Source: Bacillota bacterium (GTDB taxonomy: Bacteria; Bacillota; Bacilli; Thermoactinomycetales; DSM-44946). From it: a stretch of 6,426 nt of DNA. Shown piece after piece: positions 1 through 4,657 of this stretch; positions within the stretch are counted from its first letter, which is position 1; every line of letters begins with the position of its first letter. The notes beneath the pieces are model-generated. The model searched no databases. It was given only the letters and a program-made list of their open reading frames with translations, and was not told where the DNA came from. The stretch lies in the NCBI GenBank assembly GCA_021793745.1, contig JAJYSD010000066.1, positions 1 to 6,426 of the forward strand, given 5' to 3'. A program made the translations under genes and the position numbers.

Positions 1-417
1 TTTACCGGTCATCTGTTGAAATACACCGACGTTCTCATCACCGATTATTCCAGCTGCTATACGGACTATCTGTTGCTCGACCGGCCGGTCATCTTCTATT
101 GTTACGACTTGGCGCAGTATCTGGAGCAGTCCAATGAGATGTATTTCGATTATGAAGAAGTGACACCGGGTCCCCGGGTGGAGGATTTTTCGTCCCTCCT
201 TGAGGCGATGGCGGATGCCGTAAGCGGACGGGACGATTACGCCGAGGAACGGACACGGGTGCTCAACATCTTTTACGCCAAGGAGAACCAGAGGCCGGTC
301 ACGGATAAGCAGGTGGCGTTTATTTACCAGCACATCTTGAAGCTGTCTCCCTGGAAGGCATCCGGCTCCGCCGATCGGGACGCATCCACCCCGGAGCCTA
401 AGCGGGAAGTCGGCTGA
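1..417 (+). CDS. CDP-glycerol glycerophosphotransferase family protein, C-terminal part (5' end outside window)
   Basis: The reading frame is open from base 1, so the true start lies upstream and 138 C-terminal residues are visible. The stretch D-V-L-I-T-D-Y-S-S (visible residues 10-18), then a Y-L-L-L-D-R-P-V-I-F-Y segment and a Y-F-D-Y-E-E/P-G-P patch, is the typical end of the Glyphos_transf family (TagB, TagF and relatives). Family members transfer glycerol-phosphate (some ribitol-phosphate) from a CDP-activated donor onto a growing teichoic-acid-type polymer at the cytoplasmic face of the membrane. The last 25 or so residues are polar and Pro/Ser/Arg-rich, probably a disordered tail. The catalytic histidines are upstream and unseen, so primer versus polymerase activity, or glycerol versus ribitol, cannot be decided. 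A hairpin terminator begins 15 bases after the stop, so this is the last gene of its operon. Confidence 0.9.
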   Translation, partial: FTGHLLKYTDVLITDYSSCYTDYLLLDRPVIFYCYDLAQYLEQSNEMYFDYEEVTPGPRVEDFSSLLEAMADAVSGRDDYAEERTRVLNIFYAKENQRPVTDKQVAFIYQHILKLSPWKASGSADRDASTPEPKREVG

Positions 418-432
418 TGCATAAAGAAAAAC

Positions 433-458
433 ACCGGGACGCGGTTCCCGGTTTTTTT
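433..458. terminator. Rho-independent terminator, probably bidirectional
   Basis: A perfect 7-bp stem (433-439 ACCGGGA with 446-452 TCCCGGT) encloses a 6-base loop. On the plus strand it runs directly into seven T (452-458), ending the glycerophosphotransferase gene. On the minus strand the same stem is followed by GTTTTTCTTT (complement of 423-432), so it could also stop transcription of the minus-strand pair, whose last stop codon is at 525. This suits its place between two convergent units. The rest of 459-524 shows no supported gene. Confidence 0.85.
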
Positions 459-524
459 AATGGGGAGGTTGAATGAGCACGAAGGAAAGGTACCCATCCT
501 CAGCGGATGACGGATCGGTTTTAT

Positions 525-716
525 TTAAGCCTTGTTGTCCGCCTTGCTGTCGAGCATCCGGCGGTATCGTTCAAATTTCTTGTCGATGGATTGAATCACC
601 TGGTCGAACCGGCCGGCTTTCACCATCTCCATATACTCTTCTCTGCTGATTTCGCCGGCCCGGTACTGATCGTGCAATGCCTTGACCCGTTGATGGAAGG
701 TCGGCTTTTTTTTCAT
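525..716 (-). CDS. Small helical protein with SHOCT-like segment, unknown function
   Basis: A 63-residue protein, highly charged (many K, R, D, E) and with no membrane segment or signal peptide. Residues about 10-31 (V-K-A-L-H-D-Q-Y-R-A-G-E-I-S-R-E-E-Y) have the pattern of short SHOCT-type helical hairpins: a helix, a G-x-I-[ST]-x-E-E-[FY] turn, then a second helix. SHOCT segments are often found at the end of membrane or oligomerising proteins and may mediate oligomer contacts. The assignment here is by pattern only. The ATG overlaps the stop of the upstream GAF-domain gene by four bases (ATGA), and a GAGGAGG site sits about 10 bases upstream inside that gene, so the two are almost certainly co-transcribed and translationally coupled. 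The coupling suggests a physical or functional partnership. I do not recognise a named family. Confidence 0.75.
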   Translation of the reverse strand: MKKKPTFHQRVKALHDQYRAGEISREEYMEMVKAGRFDQVIQSIDKKFERYRRMLDSKADNKA

Positions 717-1633
717 CCGTGATTCCCCTCCTCAAAGGATCCTTGTGAATGTTTCCGATCGATGTACAGCAGGGAGCTGAGCACTTTGGCGAAGGCCGCT
801 ACATATCGGGGATCCAGAGGGTGCTCAAAGGCACCGGTCACGGCGGCATTCACGGTCAGGATGCCCAATTTTTCTTCGTTGGCAAAGATCGGACTGGCGA
901 TCATCGATCGGGTTTGGGGTGGGAGCTCGGTGAAGGCGACTTCGCTGTCCAATAGTTTGTCCCAATACTTGGTGGATTCGTTCAGCCAAACCCATCCTTC
1001 CGGTGAGTGAACCGTCAGGGAGGGGCGATAGTTGCGGAAGCTTAAATCGAAACCGATCATCTGATAGGGTCGGAGCCGTTCAGGATTTTCCGAGTCGACG
1101 ATGAAAATGGCGACGCCGGGATGTACGGCGATCTCGTTGGCCATGGCTGACTGGATGCTGTCGATCACGTAGGGATAATCGATCTCAAAGGCATTCCTCG
1201 GTTTATTGTACGAACGACTCAGCGCCGTTGATACCCCATCCGCCAGGATTTCCAGTACCGCGATAAAATTGTTGTTTCGATTGGCTTCTTTCTTCATATC
1301 CCGCTCGATGTCCTGCAAGATCCGTTTGAGCGTGGCGATTTTTCGGTCCTTTTCGTCCATGTAGTCCATGAGCGGATACAGCCCCGGGGCCACCTCGATG
1401 GTAAATTCGGTATCGCTGGGGAGGTTGCTGATTTCCAGTTCCGATTCCGTCGTTTTGTCCATACCCTTTTTCTCGGGGGTTTGAAACCCGTAGGGGATCC
1501 ATTTTCCGGTGAAGACGCGGTAGCAGATCGCGATCACTGCGAAGACGAACACCAGGGCGAAGCCGAGGATGACGTATTTGAGCCAGGAAAAGTCGTCCAG
1601 GTTGCTGATGATATACTCATCCCACGAGGGCAT
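713..1633 (-). CDS. Membrane-anchored GAF-like domain protein
   Basis: A 306-residue protein. Residues 1-18 are a short aromatic and acidic N-terminus, about 19-41 form one strongly hydrophobic transmembrane helix, and about 42-90 are a polar linker. Residues 92-118 are rich in K, E, D and R with heptad-like spacing, probably a coiled coil. From about 125 to 291 the pattern fits a GAF-type sensor fold: a strand G-V-A-I-F-I-V-D near 173-180, then S-M-I-A-S-P-I-F...K-L-G-I-L-T-V near 243-261, then a helix around 276-291. GAF domains bind small ligands or mediate dimerisation. No output domain (kinase, GGDEF, phosphatase, HTH) follows, so it is not a complete signalling enzyme and may act through a partner. 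The start is supported by GGAGGG six bases upstream. It is the first gene of a two-gene minus-strand unit. GAF is assigned by pattern with fair confidence; ligand and function are unknown. Confidence 0.8.
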   Translation of the reverse strand: MPSWDEYIISNLDDFSWLKYVILGFALVFVFAVIAICYRVFTGKWIPYGFQTPEKKGMDKTTESELEISNLPSDTEFTIEVAPGLYPLMDYMDEKDRKIATLKRILQDIERDMKKEANRNNNFIAVLEILADGVSTALSRSYNKPRNAFEIDYPYVIDSIQSAMANEIAVHPGVAIFIVDSENPERLRPYQMIGFDLSFRNYRPSLTVHSPEGWVWLNESTKYWDKLLDSEVAFTELPPQTRSMIASPIFANEEKLGILTVNAAVTGAFEHPLDPRYVAAFAKVLSSLLYIDRKHSQGSFEEGNHG

Positions 1634-1706
1634 CGCATTCCCTCCGAAGCCAGAGTTTCGTACGGATTGATTCGATTCCCGAGTACACAGATCCTTCCCA
1701 TTTTAT

Positions 1707-1717
1707 ATTATATTATA
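1707..1717 (-). promoter_or_regulatory. Candidate -10 region for the minus-strand GAF gene
   Basis: Read on the minus strand, 1717-1707 contains two overlapping perfect TATAAT boxes (1712-1717 and 1707-1712), about 75-80 bases before the GAF gene's ATG. They lie within a very AT-rich patch that contains an inverted repeat, TTTTATA (1701-1707) and TATAAAA (1714-1720). No good TTGACA box sits 16-18 bases upstream; TTAAAC (complement of 1722-1727) is the nearest weak candidate and is too close. The inverted repeat could also be an operator. The location is credible, but the exact start is not determined. Confidence 0.5.
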
Positions 1718-1905
1718 AAAGTTTAATCTATGCTGCCGTTTTTCTCCGATAAAAATCAATATTTATGCAGAGGAATGATCAAGGATTCATTGGGGGTGGT
1801 GGCATCATGAGGAAGAGGATTGCCGGTTGGCGTTTGCTAATGTTTTATCAATGTGTTTGGAGGGCTGAGGGATTTTGCGCATGGTGGAAGCGCTGGTATG
1901 TAGAA

Positions 1906-2083
1906 GGTGTGTCGCCTCCGCTCCCTAGCCTATGCTTATGAGGCGATGGGGGAGGGCATGACGGGGGACGGGTTCGGCCGTCGTGCCGAAGAAGGGATGG
2001 GACCGGCGGAAGTCGAAGTAGATTGAAGATGGGGAAATTTTTGGAAGGCGGGGGCCGCGGAGGTGAGACGCCGCTTTTCTTTT
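1906..2083 (+). ncRNA. Candidate structured RNA or attenuator upstream of yerB
   Basis: Bases 1906-1921 can pair with 2057-2072 over 16 positions: 13 Watson-Crick pairs, two G-U pairs and one G-G mismatch. After a small internal loop the pairing continues, 1923-1931 with 2046-2054, with one mismatch. Right after the closing stem comes TTTTCTTTT (2075-2083). Inside are two local hairpins: 1911-1918 with 1940-1947, which competes with the long-range stem, and 1955-1963 with 1979-1987 (nine pairs, one G-U). A closing stem plus a T-rich 3' end is what a free-standing small RNA or an attenuator would show. I could not match it to 6S, SRP, tmRNA, RNase P, T-box or common riboswitch consensus. A possible promoter, TTGCCG - 17 bases - TTTTAT (1820-1848), is weak. 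The pairing is seen in the sequence; the function is inference. Confidence 0.33.
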
Positions 2084-2185
2084 CGTCCGGGGATGGAATT
2101 TTTAGGAAACCCAAATGGTATCCAGCCATGCGGTATGATGCGTTGTCGCCGATTCTTGGCAATACTGGAAGGAAAACTTTGTTGA

Positions 2186-2192
2186 GAGGGAG
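2186..2192 (+). promoter_or_regulatory. Ribosome binding site that sets the yerB start
   Basis: GAGGGAG lies four bases before the ATG at 2197. The frame is open upstream to an ATG at 2023, but that longer version has no such site and would bury the lipoprotein signal peptide about 58 residues inside the protein. The short start is therefore preferred. A second in-frame ATG at 2203 is possible but less well spaced. Confidence 0.7.
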
Positions 2193-2196
2193 TGTG

Positions 2197-3201
2197 ATGG
2201 CGATGCGCCGATGGACTGCATCCCTGCTCGCGTTGGCCCTGCTGGTGCTGCCGGCGGGTTGCGGGTGGCCGCCGGGGGAAACCGGGAGGGAAACGAGCGG
2301 GGAGCCCGAACAGGTGAATCAGCCGCCTTCACCGGATCCGTTTACCGGGTTGCCTTCTTCGAAGCCGGCGCATCCCGCGTTGATGGTGATGGTGAACAAT
2401 CACCGGAAGGCGAGGCCCCAGTCCGGATTACACCGGGCGGATTTGGTCGTGGAGATTCTGGCGGAGGGGGAGATTACCCGCTTTGCCGCCTTTTATCACA
2501 GCCAGATGGAGGGGAAGGTGGGGCCGGTCCGCAGCCTGCGCCCCTATTATCTCGATTTGGGGCGGGGATTGAATGCGGTAGTGGTTCATGCCGGCGGTTC
2601 CAGGGAGGCGCTGGAGGAGGTTCGAACCAGCGGTTGGCCCAGCCTGGACGGCATCCATCAGGAGGCCGATTATTTTCGCCGGGAGACGGATCGGCGCGCC
2701 CCTCACAATCTCTACACGGATTTGAACCGGCTGCAGGAGGCGGCCCGGGCCAAAGGGTACGGTGAGCGGGCGGCGAAACCGATTTTCCGTTTCGACGAGG
2801 AAGGGGCCGGGTCGGAGGGAGAGCCGGCGAAGGAGATCGACTTGGTATATCACAAGCTCTATGGGGCGGGATACCGTTATGACGAGGACTCCGGAAAATA
2901 TGTTCGCTACACCCAGGGGGAGAAACAGGTGGACCGGGAAACCGGCGAACCCTTGACGATGGAAAACGTGCTGGTGATCAAGGCGAGACACCGGGTGACG
3001 GATACCGCGGGACACCGGGAGGTGGATCTGAAGGGGCCCGGAACCGGCATCTTGTTCCAACGGGGGAAGGCGATTCCCATCCGGTGGGAAAATGTAAGCG
3101 GCGCGATTGTCCCCGTCCAAAACGGGGAGATGCTCCCCCTTCTTCCCGGGAAGACCTGGATCAACGTCCTGCCGGAAACGGGAAGGGTCACATACCGGTG
3201 A
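2197..3201 (+). CDS. yerB: YerB-like DUF3048 putative lipoprotein
   Basis: A 334-residue protein, close to the length of Bacillus YerB. Residues 1-21 form a short Sec-type signal (M-A-M-R-R, then a Leu/Ala-rich core) ending L-P-A-G-C, with the candidate lipidated Cys at 22. Proline at -3 is atypical for a lipobox, so lipidation is likely rather than certain. A disordered Gly/Glu/Pro linker runs to about residue 46. The DUF3048 hallmarks follow: P-F-T-G-L (48-52), M-V-N-N-H-R-K-A-R-P-Q-S-G-L (65-78), an E-I-L-A-E-G-E-I-T-R-F segment (86 on), then V-G-P-V-R-S-L-R-P-Y-Y and V-V-H-A-G-G-S. The C-terminal third fits the DUF3048 C-terminal domain. It would sit outside the cytoplasmic membrane. Its biochemical role is unknown in the family. 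It is followed after 190 bases by yerC, its usual companion, with no clear terminator between them. Confidence 0.92.
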   Translation: MAMRRWTASLLALALLVLPAGCGWPPGETGRETSGEPEQVNQPPSPDPFTGLPSSKPAHPALMVMVNNHRKARPQSGLHRADLVVEILAEGEITRFAAFYHSQMEGKVGPVRSLRPYYLDLGRGLNAVVVHAGGSREALEEVRTSGWPSLDGIHQEADYFRRETDRRAPHNLYTDLNRLQEAARAKGYGERAAKPIFRFDEEGAGSEGEPAKEIDLVYHKLYGAGYRYDEDSGKYVRYTQGEKQVDRETGEPLTMENVLVIKARHRVTDTAGHREVDLKGPGTGILFQRGKAIPIRWENVSGAIVPVQNGEMLPLLPGKTWINVLPETGRVTYR

Positions 3202-3242
3202 CGGTTTTTCTCCCGCCGTTCATTGCCCGAGAACTCCTGTGA

Positions 3243-3264
3243 CCGCCGCGGGGCGGAGCGGCGG
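3243..3264 (+). other. GC-rich hairpin in the yerB-yerC spacer
   Basis: A perfect 7-bp stem, CCGCCGC (3243-3249) with GCGGCGG (3258-3264), closes an 8-base loop 41 bases after the yerB stop. No T-run follows, so it is unlikely to be an intrinsic terminator. It could stabilise or pause the yerB-yerC transcript. The rest of 3202-3391 shows nothing recognisable. The yerC frame is open through part of this spacer, but the translated extension has no family resemblance. Confidence 0.35.
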
Positions 3265-3376
3265 GACGGCTTGGGGAGGATATGGGGGAATGCGGGACGT
3301 TTCCCTTTCCGAAGGGGAGGAATTTCGGTGGACCGGGTCGAATCGTTTTTATCGGGCAAAGAAGCCTCCCGTCGGG

Positions 3377-3382
3377 AAGGAG
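3377..3382 (+). promoter_or_regulatory. Ribosome binding site that sets the yerC start
   Basis: AAGGAG lies nine bases before the ATG at 3392. The start gives M-P-L-D-H-I-N-K, which matches the short N-terminus of YerC/YecD proteins. Another ATG at 3388 is out of frame, and in-frame starts further upstream (for example 3290) would add residues not seen in the family. Confidence 0.75.
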
Positions 3383-3391
3383 AGAGGATGG

Positions 3392-3700
3392 ATGCCGTTG
3401 GATCACATCAACAAAAGGGAGCTGAACCAACTGTTTCGGGCGATCTTGAGCTTGAAAACCGTCGACGAGTGCTACCAGTTTTTTGACGACTTGTGCACCG
3501 TCGGGGAGATCAAGGCCTTCGCCCAGCGGTTAGAGGTGGCCCGCATGCTCCGGGAGGGGTACACCTACAACCAGATCGAAGTGGAAACGGGAGCCAGCAC
3601 AGCGACCATCTCCCGTGTGAAACGCTGTCTTCACTACGGCATGAACGGCTATGAACTGGTCCTCGACCGGCTCAGGGAGGAAGAAACCGAGAGCGAGTGA
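3392..3700 (+). CDS. yerC: YerC/YecD family TrpR-related DNA-binding protein
   Basis: A 102-residue, all-helical protein matching Bacillus YerC in length and sequence. Residues 10-34 (E-L-N-Q-L-F...D-E-C-Y-Q-F-F-D-D-L-C-T) form the first helices. Residues 39-56 (E-I-K-A-F-A-Q-R-L-E-V-A-R-M-L-R-E-G) and 57-80 (T-Y-N-Q-I-E-V-E-T-G-A-S-T-A-T-I-S-R-V-K) give the helix-turn-helix of the Trp-repressor fold, with G-A-S-T-A-T-I-S-R as the turn and recognition helix. The acidic tail (residues 96-102) is probably disordered. Despite its relation to TrpR, family members are not known to bind tryptophan, and the target genes are not established here. It is the second gene of the yerB-yerC pair and is followed by a terminator. 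In Bacillus, yerD lies between yerC and pcrB; it is absent here. Confidence 0.95.
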   Translation: MPLDHINKRELNQLFRAILSLKTVDECYQFFDDLCTVGEIKAFAQRLEVARMLREGYTYNQIEVETGASTATISRVKRCLHYGMNGYELVLDRLREEETESE

Positions 3701-3779
3701 TGGGATTGGCGATCGACGGGAGGCCGAAGGGACGCGGGAAAAGGTGTCATCGGCCAGCGGAACAAACCGGTAATCGCAG

Positions 3780-3802
3780 GCGGGGAAAACTCCGCTTTTT
3801 TT
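3780..3802 (+). terminator. Rho-independent terminator after yerC
   Basis: The stem GCGGGG (3780-3785) pairs with CTCCGC (3790-3795; one G-U pair) around an AAAA tetraloop and is followed by seven T (3796-3802). It lies 79 bases after the yerC stop and before the pcrB promoter, so it separates yerBC from pcrBA. Bases 3701-3779 hold only a possible 6-bp stem, GGCCGA (3722-3727) with TCGGCC (3750-3755). Confidence 0.85.
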
Positions 3803-3850
3803 GTGCCGAAAAGGGGAGGGGCGGGGAATACGCCCGCCAATCACATGAGG

Positions 3851-3856
3851 TATAAT
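3851..3856 (+). promoter_or_regulatory. -10 box of the probable pcrBA promoter
   Basis: A perfect TATAAT lies 35 bases before the pcrB ATG, so transcription would begin near 3863 and leave a leader of about 30 bases. The sequence 16-18 bases upstream (around 3827-3834) does not resemble TTGACA, and there is no TGn extension. The promoter may therefore be weak or need an activator. Its position right after a terminator supports the call. Confidence 0.6.
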
Positions 3857-3880
3857 GGGTTTGAATGCTCGACGACAGGG

Positions 3881-3885
3881 GGGAG
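3881..3885 (+). promoter_or_regulatory. Ribosome binding site that sets the pcrB start
   Basis: GGGAG, within a longer AGGGGGGAG run from 3877, is six bases before the ATG at 3892. The frame also has an ATG at 3865, but that lies almost at the predicted transcript start and would add nine residues before the region matching PcrB, so 3892 is preferred. Confidence 0.7.
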
Positions 3886-3891
3886 CCCGCT

Positions 3892-4596
3892 ATGTTGTCG
3901 GAACGGGTGGCCTCGTGGCGGCACGTGTTCAAGTTGGATCCCAACCGGACCATTTCCGACGGGGCCCTGGACCGGATCTGCCGTTCGGGGACCGATGCGG
4001 TGATCCTCGGCGGTACCGATGGAATCACCTATGATAAGACCTGGGAGCTGTTCCGGCGGGTCCGGCGTTACGATGTGCCCTGCTATCAGGAGATCTCGCA
4101 GACATCGGCGGTGATTCCCGACTTTGACGGCTTTTTGATTCCCGTCGTGCTCAATGCCGGGGATCTCCAGTGGTTGATCGGTGCCCATCATGAGGCGATC
4201 AAGGTTTACGGCAGCCTGATTCCCTGGGACCGCGTGGCGGTGGAAGGGTATGTGGTCCTCAATCCGGATTCCAGGGTGGCCCGTCTGACCCGAGCCCGGT
4301 CTTCCCTGTCCGAAGAGGATGTCACCGGCTATGCCCGTTTGGCGGAACACCTCTTTGGCATGCCGGTCGTCTATGTGGAATACAGCGGATGTTATGGGGA
4401 CCCGCGGTTGGTTCGGGCGGCCCGGGCGGGGATGGCCCGAAGCCGCCTCTTCTACGGCGGAGGCATCGCCACCCCGGATCAGGCCCGGGAGATGGCCCGC
4501 CTGGCGGATACGGTGGTCGTCGGCAATCTGATCTACTATAATGTGGATGCTGCAGTTCAAACCGTTCGCCATGTGAAGGAGACCCCGAAGCCGTGA
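3892..4596 (+). CDS. pcrB: PcrB, heptaprenylglyceryl phosphate synthase
   Basis: A 234-residue TIM-barrel protein (Bacillus PcrB is about 228). The family joins sn-glycerol-1-phosphate to a long polyprenyl diphosphate (heptaprenyl in Bacillus), making an archaeal-type ether lipid at the membrane. Visible hallmarks are W-R-H-V-F-K-L-D-P-N (9-18), G-T-D-A-V-I-L-G-G-T-D-G (about 33-44), V-E-G-Y (117-120) followed by V-V-L-N-P-D-S, Y-V-E-Y-S-G (161-166), F-Y-G-G-G-I (187-192) and V-V-V-G-N (208-212). The last two match the glycerol-phosphate binding loops of PcrB/GGGP synthase enzymes. No signal peptide or membrane helix is seen. It starts its own transcription unit and is followed by pcrA after 61 bases with no terminator. 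Prenyl chain length is inferred from the bacterial family and not read from this sequence. Confidence 0.95.
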   Translation: MLSERVASWRHVFKLDPNRTISDGALDRICRSGTDAVILGGTDGITYDKTWELFRRVRRYDVPCYQEISQTSAVIPDFDGFLIPVVLNAGDLQWLIGAHHEAIKVYGSLIPWDRVAVEGYVVLNPDSRVARLTRARSSLSEEDVTGYARLAEHLFGMPVVYVEYSGCYGDPRLVRAARAGMARSRLFYGGGIATPDQAREMARLADTVVVGNLIYYNVDAAVQTVRHVKETPKP

Positions 4597-4657
4597 AGGG
4601 CGCCCGGGAATCGGTCGTCCCTTGTAATATTGAACCGGAGGAAAAAGGAGTGCGATT

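Larger units (their letters stand above)
1634..2196. other. Divergent intergenic region (563 bases), no convincing protein gene
   Basis: This gap separates the minus-strand GAF unit from plus-strand yerB. The left third (about 1690-1770) is AT-rich and carries the candidate promoter of the GAF gene. From about 1850 to 2085 it becomes G-rich on the plus strand and has strong RNA-folding potential (see the separate ncRNA entry). From 2085 to 2196 it is the immediate leader of yerB and includes a TATGAT (2134-2139) resembling a -10 box, without a recognisable -35. Open frames here on either strand lack family resemblance and mostly lack good ribosome binding sites. A 44-codon plus-strand frame (1807-1941) is discussed as a finding only. 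Confidence 0.7.

Noticed and set aside
473..649. A 58-codon plus-strand frame with GGGAGG four bases before its ATG
   Set aside because: The product is rich in Cys, Pro and Ser, unlike a real protein, lies right after a terminator and is antisense to the small helical gene.
507..722. A 71-codon plus-strand frame opposite the small helical gene
   Set aside because: The minus-strand frame has a strong ribosome site and an ATGA overlap with its upstream gene, and its composition is that of a soluble helical protein. The plus-strand frame has none of these.
1820..1848. Possible plus-strand promoter TTGCCG - 17 bases - TTTTAT
   Set aside because: Each box matches its consensus at only four of six positions, so it is mentioned as a weak candidate for the leader RNA and not listed as a feature.
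1848..2162. A 104-codon minus-strand frame in the yerB leader
   Set aside because: It is a Pro/Ser/Arg/His-rich product with no domain or clear ribosome site, as expected from the complement of a G-rich region.
2023..2196. In-frame upstream extension of yerB from ATG 2023
   Set aside because: It would place 58 unrelated residues before the signal peptide and lacks a good ribosome site, while GAGGGAG precedes the ATG at 2197.
1800..2196. Known riboswitch or housekeeping RNA in the yerB leader
   Set aside because: I compared it by eye with T-box, SAM, TPP, cobalamin, ydaO, glmS, 6S, SRP, tmRNA and RNase P hallmarks and found no convincing core motif.
2428..3120. A 230-codon minus-strand frame
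   Set aside because: It is antisense to yerB, whose family motifs are clear.
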